NCBI GenBank assembly: GCA_021771695.1
Contig: JAETON010000010.1
Location: 26,911 to 90,910, forward strand
Direction of reading: 5' to 3'
DNA length: 64,000 nucleotides
Source of the DNA: Lachnospiraceae bacterium
Lineage (GTDB): Bacteria > Bacillota > Clostridia > Lachnospirales > Lachnospiraceae
Below are positions 8,040 through 17,501 of the stretch, one piece after another. A program made the translations under genes and the position numbers. How positions within the stretch are numbered: position 1 is the first letter of the stretch; each line of letters starts with the position of its first letter. The notes beneath the pieces are model-generated. The model saw only the letters and a list, made by a program, of their open reading frames with translations. It was not told the origin of the DNA and made no database searches.

Positions 8040-9476
8040 ATGGCAAAAGAAAAGAAGTTAGTCGAAGCAATTACTGCGATGGAAGATGATTTTGCGCAGT
8101 GGTATACCGATGTAGTAAAGAAAGCAGAATTGGTAGAGTATTCCAGTGTTCGAGGATGTATGATTCTTCGTCCCAACGGATATGCCATTTGGGAAAATAT
8201 TCAAAAGACTTTGGATGCAATGTTTAAAGAAACAGGTGTAGAGAACGTTGCAATGCCAATGTTCATTCCAGAAAGTTTATTGCAGAAAGAAGCAGATCAT
8301 GTAGAAGGGTTTGCGCCGGAAGTTGCATGGGTAACTCATGGGGGAGAAAAGAAATTGCAGGAACGTCTTTGTGTAAGACCTACTTCTGAGACATTATTCT
8401 GTGATTTTTATTCAAAAATCATCCAGTCCCATCGTGATCTGCCAAAATTATATAATCAGTGGGTTTCTGTATGCAGATGGGAAAAAACGACCAGACCTTT
8501 CCTGCGTACATCTGAATTTTACTGGCAGGAAGGGCATACAGCACATGCTGCTGCCGAAGAAGCAGAAGAACGTACCGTACAGATGTTAAATATGTATGCA
8601 GATTTTTGTGAAAAATATTTGGCAATTCCAGTGGTAAAAGGACAGAAAACAGAAAAGGAAAAATTCGCTGGAGCACATTCTACTTATACGATTGAAGCAT
8701 TAATGCATGATGGAAAGGCATTGCAGTCTGGTACAAGCCATAACTTTGGAGACGGATTTGCAAAAGCTTTTGATATTCAGTATACAGATAAAGATAACAA
8801 ACTGAAATATGTACATCAGACATCATGGGGGATGTCCACTAGAATTATTGGTGCGATTATTATGGTTCATGGAGATGACTCTGGTTTGGTACTGCCTCCA
8901 AGAATTGCACCAGTTCAAACAATGATTATACCGATTATGCAGAAAAAAGCGGGAGTTTTGGAAAAAGCAGAAGAAATACGCCGGAAATTAGAATCAAACT
9001 TTAAAGTAAAAGTGGATGATTCCGACAAGAGTCCGGGATGGAAATTCAGTGAGCAGGAGGTCCGCGGTATTCCAACAAGAATTGAAATTGGGCCAAAAGA
9101 TATTGAGAAGAATCAGGCCGTGATTGTACGCCGCGATACAAGAGAAAAAATCATTGTTTCTTTGGATGAAATTGAAACAAAGCTTGCAGAAGTTTTGGAA
9201 CAAATGCAGAGCGATATGTTGGATCGTGCAAAGAAACATTTAGAAGAGCATACAGTAGAAGCAAGAACATGGGATGAATTTAAAGAACACATTGAAAAAC
9301 AGGAAGGTTTTGTAAAAGCGATGTGGTGCGGTGAAACAGAATGTGAAGAAGCCATCAAAGATGAGACAGGAGCTTCTACAAGATGTATGCCGTTTGAGCA
9401 GGAACATTTGGGAGATGTTTGTATTCATTGCGGAAAACCAGCCAAGAAGATGGTTTACTTTGGAAAAGCATATTAA
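8040..9476 (+). CDS. proS: Prolyl-tRNA synthetase, short (eukaryote/archaeal-like) form
   Basis: A 478-residue class II aminoacyl-tRNA synthetase that charges tRNA-Pro. Motif 2 and catalytic-site segments [12 protein letters not shown] and [20 protein letters not shown] are clear, and motif 3 lies around [17 protein letters not shown]. There is no editing INS domain between motifs 2 and 3. The C-terminal extension has a zinc-type Cys set (CGETECEE, then RCMPF and CIHCGKP) and ends in Tyr, all typical of the ProS type 3 group. AGAAGGAG precedes the ATG. Confidence 0.97.
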   Translation: MAKEKKLVEAITAMEDDFAQWYTDVVKKAELVEYSSVRGCMILRPNGYAIWENIQKTLDAMFKETGVENVAMPMFIPESLLQKEADHVEGFAPEVAWVTHGGEKKLQERLCVRPTSETLFCDFYSKIIQSHRDLPKLYNQWVSVCRWEKTTRPFLRTSEFYWQEGHTAHAAAEEAEERTVQMLNMYADFCEKYLAIPVVKGQKTEKEKFAGAHSTYTIEALMHDGKALQSGTSHNFGDGFAKAFDIQYTDKDNKLKYVHQTSWGMSTRIIGAIIMVHGDDSGLVLPPRIAPVQTMIIPIMQKKAGVLEKAEEIRRKLESNFKVKVDDSDKSPGWKFSEQEVRGIPTRIEIGPKDIEKNQAVIVRRDTREKIIVSLDEIETKLAEVLEQMQSDMLDRAKKHLEEHTVEARTWDEFKEHIEKQEGFVKAMWCGETECEEAIKDETGASTRCMPFEQEHLGDVCIHCGKPAKKMVYFGKAY

Positions 9477-9486
9477 ATAAATCCTG

Positions 9487-9524
9487 CATCATTTTGCCGG
9501 AGCTTATGTTTCGGCAAAATGATG
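9487..9524 (+). terminator. 13-bp hairpin between proS and cca
   Basis: A perfect 13-bp stem (9487-9499 with 9512-9524) and a 12-base loop lie directly after proS. The expected T run is missing, so it may be a weak terminator, a processing site or an mRNA 3' end protector. Confidence 0.55.
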
Positions 9525-9549
9525 TAAGCCTTTGAAAGAAGGAAGATAT

Positions 9550-10899
9550 ATGTTGAAAATAAAGATGCCGGTACAGGCAAAAAAAATTATAGACATGTTA
9601 GAACAGTCCGGCTGCGAAGCGTATATTGTAGGCGGCTGCGTTCGTGATGCGATTCTTGGGCGCGAGCCAATGGACTGGGATATTACCACTTCTGCGTCTC
9701 CTTTGGAAATTAAGGAGATTTTTTCATATACCATAGATACAGGAATTGAACATGGGACGGTCACTGTTATGATGGATCATCAGCCGTTTGAAGTAACGAC
9801 ATATCGAATTGATGGAAAATATGAAGATCATCGAAGACCTAATGAGGTACAGTTTACCAAGTGTCTGCGGGAAGATTTGCTGAGAAGAGATTTTACCATC
9901 AATGCCATGGCATATAATGACCAGGAAGGTTTGGTGGATATGTATCATGGAATGGAAGATTTGCAAAAGAGAATCATTCGGTGTGTAGGAACTGCAGAAG
10001 AACGTTTTGATGAAGATGCACTTCGTATTCTTCGTGCATTGCGGTTTCAAGCACAGTTGGGATTTGAAATTGAAGAAAAAACGCAGGAAGCTATAAGAAA
10101 ACAGGCGAGATTCCTTCAAGATATCAGTGCCGAGCGGATTCAGGCAGAATTGGACAAGCTGTTAGTATCTGACCATCCGGAAGTGTTGGTAAATGCGTAT
10201 GAATTAGGTGTTACAAAGATTATTCTGCCGGAGTTTGACCGAATGATGGAAACTCCCCAAAATAATCCTCATCACAAATATAATGTCGGTATCCATACCA
10301 TAGAGAGCATGAAAAAAATTGAAGCGGATCATATTTTGCGATGGACGATGCTGCTTCATGACTGTGGAAAGCCGGAGGCTCGTGTAGAAGGAAAAGATAA
10401 AGACCATTTTAAAATGCATCCGGTAATTGGAGAAAAAATTGCCAGAAAAGTGCTGCGGAGATTAAAATTTGATAACCATACCTTACGACAAGTGTCGAAA
10501 TTAGTATTATGGCATGACCGCAGATTTGGAAAAGAAAACGAGATTAATAAAAAGACGGTTAGACGATGGGCAAGCGAACTTGGACCGGAACTGTTTGAAA
10601 AACTTATGAAAATACAGAAGGCAGATATTGAAGCTCAAAGTGAGTATCGAAGAGAACAAAAAGAAATTATTTTGGCAGAGACGAAAAAGTTTTTTGAGGA
10701 AATAATAGAAGAGAAAGAATGTCTGTCTATAAAAAATCTGGCAGTGAACGGAAGTGACTTAATCAAGGAAGGAATGCCTCAAGGGAAAGAATTAGGTGAA
10801 ATGCTGTCATGGCTTTTGGAAAAAGTGTTAGAGGATCCATCGCTCAATACGAAAGATACATTAATGAGACTTGTGGAAGAAAAGAGGAATGATGTATGA
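9550..10899 (+). CDS. cca: CCA-adding tRNA nucleotidyltransferase with HD domain
   Basis: About 449 residues. The N-terminal nucleotidyltransferase head contains GGCVRDAILGREPMDWDI with the catalytic Asp pair. The neck has RRDFTINAMAY and the EDALRILRALRFQAQLGF motif. A C-terminal HD hydrolase domain (about 235-345) includes HTIESM, LLHDCGKP and LVLWHD. It adds or repairs the 3' CCA of tRNA. The ATG at 9550 follows GAAGGAAG; a TTG six codons upstream is less likely. Its last four bases overlap the GDPD start (ATGA). Confidence 0.95.
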   Translation: MLKIKMPVQAKKIIDMLEQSGCEAYIVGGCVRDAILGREPMDWDITTSASPLEIKEIFSYTIDTGIEHGTVTVMMDHQPFEVTTYRIDGKYEDHRRPNEVQFTKCLREDLLRRDFTINAMAYNDQEGLVDMYHGMEDLQKRIIRCVGTAEERFDEDALRILRALRFQAQLGFEIEEKTQEAIRKQARFLQDISAERIQAELDKLLVSDHPEVLVNAYELGVTKIILPEFDRMMETPQNNPHHKYNVGIHTIESMKKIEADHILRWTMLLHDCGKPEARVEGKDKDHFKMHPVIGEKIARKVLRRLKFDNHTLRQVSKLVLWHDRRFGKENEINKKTVRRWASELGPELFEKLMKIQKADIEAQSEYRREQKEIILAETKKFFEEIIEEKECLSIKNLAVNGSDLIKEGMPQGKELGEMLSWLLEKVLEDPSLNTKDTLMRLVEEKRNDV

Positions 10900-11699
10900 T
10901 TTTGGGAATGATAGTGTTGGGATGTTTTCTGTATATCATAATGATAAATCCAGGGAAACAAAGACAGCATCCAATATTAGATGTGAAATATTTTGCACAT
11001 CGGGGATTTCATCACGTTGATGAGATTCCGGAAAATTCTATGGCTGCATTCCGTAGAGCAAAAGAACTGGGCTATGGTATTGAACTGGATGTGCAGTTAA
11101 CCAAAGATCATGTGATGGTTGTTCATCATGATTATGATTTGCGGCGTACCTGTGGGATTAAGAAAAATATTTGTGATTTAACTTATGAGGAATTGTGCAG
11201 GTATCGTTTGATGGGAACAGAGGAACGGATTCCGCGTTTTATCGATGTGTTAAAAGAAATTGATGGGAAAGTCCCGCTGTTAGTAGAATTAAAAATGGAA
11301 ACACTTCATACCAAATTGTGCAGGCTTGCAGCAGAGGCATTGGATCACTATCAGGGATTATATTGTATGGAAAGTTTTCATCCGTATGCGTTATACTGGT
11401 TTAAAAAGCATCGACCGAATGTTATCCGCGGACAGCTTAGTGAACAATTTTTGAAAGAAAAAGAGCGGAAAAATATTCCGGCGTATTGTATAATGAAAAA
11501 TCTTTTAACGAATTTTATTACAAAACCGGATTTTATTGCGTATCATTATAAATATAAGAACTGCCTGCCGTTAAAAATATGCCGGAAATTTTATCATATA
11601 CCAATTTATGGGTGGACATTTCGCAGTCAAGGAGCTTATATGGAAAATAAAAATGATTTTCAAGGATTTATTTTTGAACGGTTTCACATTCGTCCGTAG
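10896..11699 (+). CDS. Glycerophosphodiester phosphodiesterase
   Basis: A 267-residue GDPD-family TIM-barrel enzyme that splits glycerophosphodiesters into glycerol-3-phosphate and an alcohol. The active-site pieces FAHRG, IPENSMAAFRRA, GIELDVQLTKD and VVHHD are present. A hydrophobic N-terminal segment (about 1-17) suggests membrane anchoring facing in or out. It overlaps cca by four bases, implying coupled translation. Confidence 0.9.
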   Translation: MILGMIVLGCFLYIIMINPGKQRQHPILDVKYFAHRGFHHVDEIPENSMAAFRRAKELGYGIELDVQLTKDHVMVVHHDYDLRRTCGIKKNICDLTYEELCRYRLMGTEERIPRFIDVLKEIDGKVPLLVELKMETLHTKLCRLAAEALDHYQGLYCMESFHPYALYWFKKHRPNVIRGQLSEQFLKEKERKNIPAYCIMKNLLTNFITKPDFIAYHYKYKNCLPLKICRKFYHIPIYGWTFRSQGAYMENKNDFQGFIFERFHIRP

Positions 11700-11712
11700 A
11701 TTGTGTTATACT
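11683..11712 (+). promoter_or_regulatory. Sigma-A-type promoter for ddl
   Basis: TTCACA (11683-11688) and TATACT (11707-11712) are 18 bases apart, ending 46 bases before the ddl ATG. The -35 lies inside the end of the GDPD gene. Confidence 0.5.
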
Positions 11713-11758
11713 GTCTTTACGTAGAGTGAGAACAGGCACTTAAGGAGATGAGATAATT

Positions 11759-12814
11759 ATGAAGAAAAATGTAGTTGTTATTTTTGGAGGAGATTCCTCT
11801 GAACATGATATTTCCTGCCTTTCAGCCGCAACAGTTATTCATAATATGGATAAAGAAAAATATAATATTATTTTGGTTGGAATTACAAAAGAAGGGAAAT
11901 GGCTGCTTGTAGATAAAGTAAAAGATATTGAAGATGGAAGTTGGAGAGAAGGAGAAGTCCGTGCATTTATTTCACCGGATACGACCACTCGTGCTTTGGT
12001 TATTTTGGCAGAAGGAACTTATAAAGTACAGAAAGTGGATGTGATTTTCCCGGTACTTCATGGAATGAATGGAGAAGACGGAACGATTCAGGGACTTTTT
12101 GAATTATCCAAGATTCCGTATGTAGGATGCGGGGTACTTGCATCAGCAGTATCTATGGATAAAGTATACACAAAGATTATTGTAGACAAACTAGGAGTAG
12201 ACCAAGCAAAATTTGTACATGTGCGGGAGATAGATTTTGAAAATCTTGATTTGGCTATGGACCGTGTGGAAAAAGAACTTCCATATCCGGTATTTGTAAA
12301 ACCATCCTGTGCGGGTTCTTCCAAGGGAGTATCTAAGGCAGAAAATCGTAAGGAATTGGAAGCTGCATTATATGAAGCAGTGAAACATGACCGGAATATT
12401 TTAGTAGAAGAAACAATTATAGGCCGTGAAGTTGAATGTGCGGTTCTTGGAGACCGGAAAGAAGTGAAGGCTACCTGTGTTGGGGAGATTTTAGCAGCGG
12501 CAGATTTTTATGATTTTGATGCAAAGTATAACAATGCAGAATCAAAGACTGTAATTGATCCGGATATGCCGGAAGAATCAAAAGAAAAAATTCGAGAGGA
12601 TGCAATGGAAATTTTCAAGGCAGTAGACGGTTTTGGATGTTCCAGAGTGGATTTTTTCTTGGAAGAGTCTGGAAGAGTGGTATTTAACGAGATTAATACA
12701 CTGCCCGGTTTTACGTCAATCAGTATGTATCCGATGCTTTGGAAAGCGTGCGGATTGGACACACCGCAGTTGATTGATACATTAATCGAACAGGCAATGA
12801 CAAGATATCGTTAA
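11759..12814 (+). CDS. ddl: D-alanine--D-alanine ligase
   Basis: A 351-residue ATP-grasp enzyme that makes the D-Ala-D-Ala dipeptide for peptidoglycan. Segments FGGDSSEHDISCLSA (substrate), PVLHGMNGEDGTIQG, VKPSCAGSSKGVSK and the metal site VDFFLEESGRVVFNEINTLPGFTSISMYP are intact. The usual Ddl active-site Tyr region is conserved, so nothing points to D-Ala-D-Lac activity. It is followed by murI 13 bases later, giving a small wall-precursor operon. Confidence 0.96.
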   Translation: MKKNVVVIFGGDSSEHDISCLSAATVIHNMDKEKYNIILVGITKEGKWLLVDKVKDIEDGSWREGEVRAFISPDTTTRALVILAEGTYKVQKVDVIFPVLHGMNGEDGTIQGLFELSKIPYVGCGVLASAVSMDKVYTKIIVDKLGVDQAKFVHVREIDFENLDLAMDRVEKELPYPVFVKPSCAGSSKGVSKAENRKELEAALYEAVKHDRNILVEETIIGREVECAVLGDRKEVKATCVGEILAAADFYDFDAKYNNAESKTVIDPDMPEESKEKIREDAMEIFKAVDGFGCSRVDFFLEESGRVVFNEINTLPGFTSISMYPMLWKACGLDTPQLIDTLIEQAMTRYR

Positions 12815-12827
12815 AAGGAGGCGCTAG

Positions 12828-13631
12828 ATGAACGCACCAATTGGAGTATTTGACTCTGGAGTCGGCGGATTGACAGTAGCCAGAGAGATTATGCGCCAGC
12901 TTCCAGAAGAAAGTATGATATATTTTGGGGATACGGCAAGGGTACCATACGGGACGAAATCCAAGGAAACGATTATCCGCTATTCCAGACAGATTGTAAA
13001 TTTTCTCTTGAGTAAAGGAGTGAAGGCGGTGGTTGTTGCCTGCAATACAGCCAGTGCATTGGCAATGACAGAACTTCAACGGGAATATGTTGTTCCGGTG
13101 ATCGGTATGGTACAGCCGGGTGCAGTTGCTGCGATGCGTGCAACAAAGAATAAAAATATTGGGATTATTGGGACACCGGGAACCATTAAAAGCGGACAAT
13201 ATGGAAAATATTTGAGACAATTAGATCCGAAAGTAACCGTGGTTACCAAGGCATGTCCTTTATTTGTACCATTAGTAGAAGAAGGACTGATTGATGACCG
13301 GATTACAGAAGATATGGTATCCAGATATTTGAGAGAATTTCGGCAGTATCATATTGATTCCTTAATTCTTGGATGCACCCATTATCCATTGTTGATAAAT
13401 CCGATTCAAAATTTTATGGGAGATCAAGTGACTTTGGTAAATCCTGCTTATGAAGCTGCAAAGTCATTGAAACAGCTTTTGGAAGAAAATGATTTATGTG
13501 CAGAAAAAGACCATACAGCAAAATATGAATATTATGTTAGTGATATGGCAGACCAGTTTTTGACCTTTGCAGATCGTGTGCTGCCATGCAGAGTGGATAA
13601 GGTACAGCCGGTTAAAATCGAAAATTATTAG
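12828..13631 (+). CDS. murI: Glutamate racemase
   Basis: A 267-residue cofactor-independent racemase supplying D-glutamate for peptidoglycan. The two catalytic cysteines are visible at C72 (VVACNTASA) and C183 (LGCTHYPLL), and the N-terminal GVFDSGVGGLTV motif is intact. AAAGGAGG precedes the ATG. It lies in the ddl transcript. Confidence 0.96.
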   Translation: MNAPIGVFDSGVGGLTVAREIMRQLPEESMIYFGDTARVPYGTKSKETIIRYSRQIVNFLLSKGVKAVVVACNTASALAMTELQREYVVPVIGMVQPGAVAAMRATKNKNIGIIGTPGTIKSGQYGKYLRQLDPKVTVVTKACPLFVPLVEEGLIDDRITEDMVSRYLREFRQYHIDSLILGCTHYPLLINPIQNFMGDQVTLVNPAYEAAKSLKQLLEENDLCAEKDHTAKYEYYVSDMADQFLTFADRVLPCRVDKVQPVKIENY

Positions 13632-13643
13632 AAAGAGAAAGAT

Positions 13644-14087
13644 ATGACAAAAGACGTGTTGATAAATATTTCCGGGCTTCAATTGGATGTGGATTCCGAA
13701 GAACCCATTGAAATGATGACAACCGGAGCATATTATTTAAAAAATGGAAAGCATTATATTTTATATGATGAAATTGCAGAAGATAATGAAATAGTAAAAA
13801 ATATTTTAAAGATTGGACCAAAGACAGTAGAACTCACCAAAAAAGGCGGAAGCAGTTCGCATATGGTTTTTGAAGAGGGAAAAGAAAACCTTTCGTACTA
13901 TGATACGCCGTTTGGAAGTCTTTTGATGGGAGTAACTACCAGCGATATTCAGTGGAAAGAACAGGAAGATCAGATGAAACTGCGGGTGAATTATGATCTG
14001 ACAATTAATTCTGACCATGTATCCAACTGTATTATTGATGTAAGTATTCATTCAAATGCAGGGAAAGATATACAAGCAGATGTATAA
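13644..14087 (+). CDS. DUF1934 (YwiB-like) beta-barrel protein
   Basis: A 147-residue, mostly beta-stranded protein matching the DUF1934 pattern: an early IxISGLQ segment, TTGAYYLKNGKHYILYDE, then a LKRVNYDL-like segment and a C-terminal strand. Its biochemical role is unknown. It lies 12 bases after murI in the same operon. No membrane or signal segment is seen. Confidence 0.8.
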   Translation: MTKDVLINISGLQLDVDSEEPIEMMTTGAYYLKNGKHYILYDEIAEDNEIVKNILKIGPKTVELTKKGGSSSHMVFEEGKENLSYYDTPFGSLLMGVTTSDIQWKEQEDQMKLRVNYDLTINSDHVSNCIIDVSIHSNAGKDIQADV

Positions 14088-14116
14088 TAAAAAATACAAT
14101 TATTATCAAAATTCTG

Positions 14117-14145
14117 TTGAGAAATAAGGATAAATCTGCTAATAT
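14117..14145 (+). promoter_or_regulatory. Promoter of amtB-glnK
   Basis: TTGAGA (14117-14122) and TAATAT (14140-14145) are separated by exactly 17 bases. Transcription would start near 14152, just before the leader hairpins. Confidence 0.65.
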
Positions 14146-14149
14146 ATAT

Positions 14150-14211
14150 TTCGGCAAAGGGGCCGGAAACACGAGAAATCGTGTTTCTGGTCTTTCTTTT
14201 TTGCCGAAAAC
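14150..14211 (+). terminator. Leader terminator/attenuator upstream of amtB
   Basis: A 14-bp stem (14161-14174 with 14179-14192, GAAA loop, two G-U pairs) is followed by a T-rich run to 14202, all before the amtB start. An outer pairing of TTCGGCAAA near 14149-14157 with TTTGCCGAA near 14200-14209 could compete or stack. This is the layout of a regulated leader. Confidence 0.7.
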
Positions 14212-14264
14212 TTATCGAAGTAAAGTGATAAAGTAAAAATAATATGAAAATTGGAGGGTAAATT

Positions 14265-15503
14265 ATGAACGCAGGGGATACTGGATTTATGTTAATTTGT
14301 TCAGCGTTTGTCTTTGTTATGACACCAGGGCTTGCATTTTTTTATGGAGGGCTGGTACGAAGGAAAAATGTAGGAAATACAATGATGCAGTGTGCAGTCA
14401 TTATGGGTATTTCCGTGATGATGTGGGTGTTGTTTGGATATGCTCTGGCTTTTGGAGGCAATTATGCAGGAATTATCGGCGGAACCAAGTGGTTTGGTTT
14501 TGAGGGAGTAGGAATGGCTCCAGGACCATATGCTGACACAATCCCGAATCTGGCATTTGCAGCATTTCAGATGATGTTTGCTATGATTACACCGGCACTT
14601 ATTACAGGGTCTGTGGCAGGAAGAATGCGATTTAAAGCTTTGGTAGTTTTTGTTATTTTATGGTCTTTCATTGTGTATTATCCAATGGCACATATGGTAT
14701 GGGGACAGGGAGGCTTTCTTGCTGAAATCGGCTCTGTTGACTTTGCAGGAGGAAATGTGGTACATATAACTTCTGGGGTCAGTGGATTAGTTCTTGCGAT
14801 TTTACTTGGAAAGCGCCGTGGATATGAACATGAAACATATCGTGTGCACAATACACCATTTGTATTTTTAGGAGCGTCTCTATTGTGGTTTGGATGGTAT
14901 GGGTTTAATGCAGGAAGTGCATTGGCAGCCAATGGTCTGGCAGCACATGCATTTATGACAAGTGCCGTTTCCTCCGCAGCCGGATTGGTATCATGGCTGT
15001 TTATTGAAGCGGTAACAACTGGAAAAGCAACTTTGGTTGGAGCGTCTACAGGATTAGTCATTGGCTTAGTAGCAATTACTCCGGGAGCAGGATTTGTACC
15101 AATGTGGGCAGCTATTATTATTGGTCTTTTGGTAAGTCCAATTTGCTACTTTGGGGTAAGCTTTGTAAAAGGAAAGTTAAAAATTGACGATGCATTGGAT
15201 GCGTTTGGATGCCATGGAATTGGAGGTATCTGGGGTGGAATTGCAACAGGAATTTTTGGATGCAGTTCCATTAATGAAGCTGCTAGATGGAATGGTTTAG
15301 CTTTTGGTGATACAAAATTATTTATTGCACAGATCATAGGAATATTGGTATCCATTGCAGTGGCAATTGCCGGAACATTGATTTGTGCTGCGATTGTGAA
15401 ATTGATTGTACCATTGAGAGTGGATGAAAAAAATGAACGGATTGGTCTGGATATTACCGAACATGGCGAAAATGCGTATCCATCTTTCAACGGTCTTGAT
15501 TAA
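14265..15503 (+). CDS. amtB: Ammonium transporter
   Basis: A 412-residue Amt/Rh membrane channel with about 11 transmembrane helices. It carries the family segments FFYGGLVRRKN, AFGGNYAGIIGG, the twin-His pore pieces (MAHMVWGQGGFLAEIGSVDFAGG then DAFGCHGIGGIWGG) and a cytosolic C-terminal tail. It imports ammonium and is normally gated by the P-II protein encoded 22 bases downstream. GGAGGG precedes the ATG. The leader terminator upstream suggests nitrogen-responsive control. Confidence 0.96.
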   Translation: MNAGDTGFMLICSAFVFVMTPGLAFFYGGLVRRKNVGNTMMQCAVIMGISVMMWVLFGYALAFGGNYAGIIGGTKWFGFEGVGMAPGPYADTIPNLAFAAFQMMFAMITPALITGSVAGRMRFKALVVFVILWSFIVYYPMAHMVWGQGGFLAEIGSVDFAGGNVVHITSGVSGLVLAILLGKRRGYEHETYRVHNTPFVFLGASLLWFGWYGFNAGSALAANGLAAHAFMTSAVSSAAGLVSWLFIEAVTTGKATLVGASTGLVIGLVAITPGAGFVPMWAAIIIGLLVSPICYFGVSFVKGKLKIDDALDAFGCHGIGGIWGGIATGIFGCSSINEAARWNGLAFGDTKLFIAQIIGILVSIAVAIAGTLICAAIVKLIVPLRVDEKNERIGLDITEHGENAYPSFNGLD

Positions 15504-15525
15504 TCAGTAAATGGAGGAAGGGAAT

Positions 15526-15876
15526 ATGATTATAAAAATTAATGCCATTGTACGCGAAGAAAAATTAGAAGATGTAAAAGAAGCACTCAATAAAATCGGA
15601 GTCAATGGAATTACAGTATCTCAGGTGATGGGGTGTGGTGCGCAAAAAGGATTTACGGAAGTTGTCCGCGGAACGAAAGTTGATCTTATGATGCGTCCGA
15701 AAATTAAATTTGAAATAGTGGTATCTTCAGAAGAATGGGAAGAAAAAACAATAAAAGCAATTCAGGAGGCTGCATTTACTGGAGAAGTGGGTGATGGAAA
15801 AATCTTTAGTTATGAAGTGAGAAATGTAGTGAAAATCCGTACCGGAGAAAACGGAATCGATGCATTACAGGATTAA
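15526..15876 (+). CDS. glnK: P-II nitrogen regulatory protein
   Basis: A 116-residue P-II trimer subunit that senses 2-oxoglutarate and ATP/ADP and plugs AmtB when nitrogen is ample. The T-loop region is KGFTEVVRGTKVDLMMRP (41-58), followed by the PKIKFEIVV strand and a TGEVGDGKIF B-loop. The T-loop tyrosines Y46 and Y51 of E. coli GlnB are both missing, so uridylylation is not expected. The ATG at 15526 sits after GGAGGAAGG. Confidence 0.93.
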   Translation: MIIKINAIVREEKLEDVKEALNKIGVNGITVSQVMGCGAQKGFTEVVRGTKVDLMMRPKIKFEIVVSSEEWEEKTIKAIQEAAFTGEVGDGKIFSYEVRNVVKIRTGENGIDALQD

Positions 15877-15896
15877 TAAATATATAAAACAAAGAG

Positions 15897-15920
15897 ACCG
15901 GAGAAGGTAAAATCTCCGGT
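15897..15920. terminator. Bidirectional terminator between glnK and PAP2 gene
   Basis: An 8-bp perfect stem (15897-15904 with 15913-15920) between converging genes, with T/A runs on both sides. Confidence 0.75.
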
Positions 15921-15925
15921 TTTCA

Positions 15926-16441
15926 TTATTTTTGTACAAATGTTTTTCGGTATAGTAAAAAATAGACTGACAACGCACAAATAGTACCAAGAATAATGCC
16001 GGCAAGAACATCAGTTGGGAAATGCACATATAAGTAAAGGCGGCTAAATGCAATAGAAGCAGCCAGAAGATAAGCAGGGATTGCAAAACGCCGATGGATG
16101 AGTGTTAGGAAAAGTGCAGCACAAAAAGAGGAAGCTGTATGTCCGGATGGAAAAGAGTATCCAGAGGGTGCTGGAATAATTAAATCAAATGATTGCTGGA
16201 CAAAGGGCCTTGGCCGTGCAATGATGGGTTTTATAACCTGTTCGCCGAGAAGATTTCCAATCAGCATAGCAAGTAAAATACAGATTCCGGCTCTGCGGTA
16301 TTCCTTTTTCAACATTAGGCAGAGGCAAATGATAATCCAAATCATGCCACGGTTTCCAAGCATGGTAATATGAGAAAAAAAGGTATCAAGAATATCACAT
16401 CGGATATGAGACTGAATAAAATTTAAAATATAGAAATCCAT
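15926..16441 (-). CDS. PAP2-family membrane phosphatase
   Basis: A 171-residue membrane phosphatase of the PAP2 superfamily (undecaprenyl-diphosphate or phosphatidic-acid phosphatase type). The three catalytic motifs are present: KPIIARPRPF, PSGHTAS, and SRLYLYVHFPTDVLAG. Five or six hydrophobic segments are seen. The start at 16441 follows AAAGGAG. A BcrC-like role in recycling the wall lipid carrier is possible but not shown. Confidence 0.88.
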   Translation of the reverse strand: MDFYILNFIQSHIRCDILDTFFSHITMLGNRGMIWIIICLCLMLKKEYRRAGICILLAMLIGNLLGEQVIKPIIARPRPFVQQSFDLIIPAPSGYSFPSGHTASSFCAALFLTLIHRRFAIPAYLLAASIAFSRLYLYVHFPTDVLAGIILGTICALSVYFLLYRKTFVQK

Positions 16442-16573
16442 AAAAACTCCTTTATGAAAAATAATCATTGAATGGTCTAAAAATATCTGTTAAATTATAT
16501 CATAATTTCTTGGAACATGATATAATAACTCATTGTTCTATAAAAATAGGAATAGATCAAAGGAATGAAGGAC

Positions 16574-16999
16574 ATGGAAACAGTAACATTAATTTCAAAT
16601 CATATGGGCGTGGATACATATCTGGAATTAAGAAAGGCCGTTGGATTTAAGCCGTTATCCAGAACGCAGGCTAAGAAGGCTTTAGACCACAGCCTTTATA
16701 TTGTATGTGCATATATAGATGCGCAGATTGTTGGAATGGGGCGTTTGGTTGGTGATGGAGCGGTAATCTGCTATATACAGGATTTGATGATTCATCCAGA
16801 GTTCCAGCGTTATGGGATTGGCGGAGCAATTATTGAAGATTTAATTCAATATGTGGAGAGTTTATGTGAGGATGGCACGGAAATTATGCTGGATTTGATG
16901 TGTGCATCGGGGCGGGAGCCTTTTTATCAAAAACATGGATTTATTTCCAGACCAACAAAACAATTAGGACCGGGAATGATTCGTTATATCAGAAAATAA
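16574..16999 (+). CDS. GNAT-family N-acetyltransferase
   Basis: About 141 residues with a GNAT fold. The acetyl-CoA binding pieces are IQDLMIHPEFQRYGIGGAII (motif A) and the C-terminal GREPFYQKHGF. The substrate is unknown. The ATG at 16574 has AAAGGA ten bases upstream; an ATG three codons earlier is too close to it. The DUF4190 gene follows 16 bases later. Confidence 0.85.
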   Translation: METVTLISNHMGVDTYLELRKAVGFKPLSRTQAKKALDHSLYIVCAYIDAQIVGMGRLVGDGAVICYIQDLMIHPEFQRYGIGGAIIEDLIQYVESLCEDGTEIMLDLMCASGREPFYQKHGFISRPTKQLGPGMIRYIRK

Positions 17000-17015
17000 G
17001 GAGGAAGCAAAGTTA

Positions 17016-17501
17016 ATGGATGAAAAAAAGTATGATCCATATACAGGATATGAAATTCATGAGGAATCAGAACCTCATGAAGAAAAATTGAATCAGGAAA
17101 GTATGGTGATCGGTGATGCAAAAGAATCATATGGGCAGAAAACATATGCAGGAGAGGTGGACTTTGATCAGACACCAAGCAGCGGTATCGCACTGGCATC
17201 TATGATATTGGGAATTGTATCTGTGGTTTTGATGCTGACTTGCTGTTGTTCTCCAATTGCAATTTTTACAGGAATTGCGGCAATTGTATGTTTTGCGGTA
17301 TCACCGAAAATAGGAGGAGCTAGAGAGAAAAAGGCATCCGCAGGATTGATTTGCGGAATTGTATCTATTATTGGAACTGTGCTGCTGATTATCGTATTTA
17401 TTTTTAATATTGTGTTAAGCGAAGATTTTCAGAAAGCATTAGATGAAGAATTCAATGATGCATATGAACAGCAGGTAGAAGATTATGACGACACTTTTTA
17501 A
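17016..17501 (+). CDS. DUF4190-type membrane protein
   Basis: A 161-residue protein with an acidic, Lys/Glu-rich N-terminal cytosolic half and two hydrophobic segments (about 60-95 and 108-130) separated by a short basic loop, followed by an acidic tail. The GIALASMILGIVS start of the first segment fits the DUF4190 pattern. Its role is unknown. GGAGGAAG precedes the ATG. Its end overlaps the next gene by 17 bases. Confidence 0.75.
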   Translation: MDEKKYDPYTGYEIHEESEPHEEKLNQESMVIGDAKESYGQKTYAGEVDFDQTPSSGIALASMILGIVSVVLMLTCCCSPIAIFTGIAAIVCFAVSPKIGGAREKKASAGLICGIVSIIGTVLLIIVFIFNIVLSEDFQKALDEEFNDAYEQQVEDYDDTF

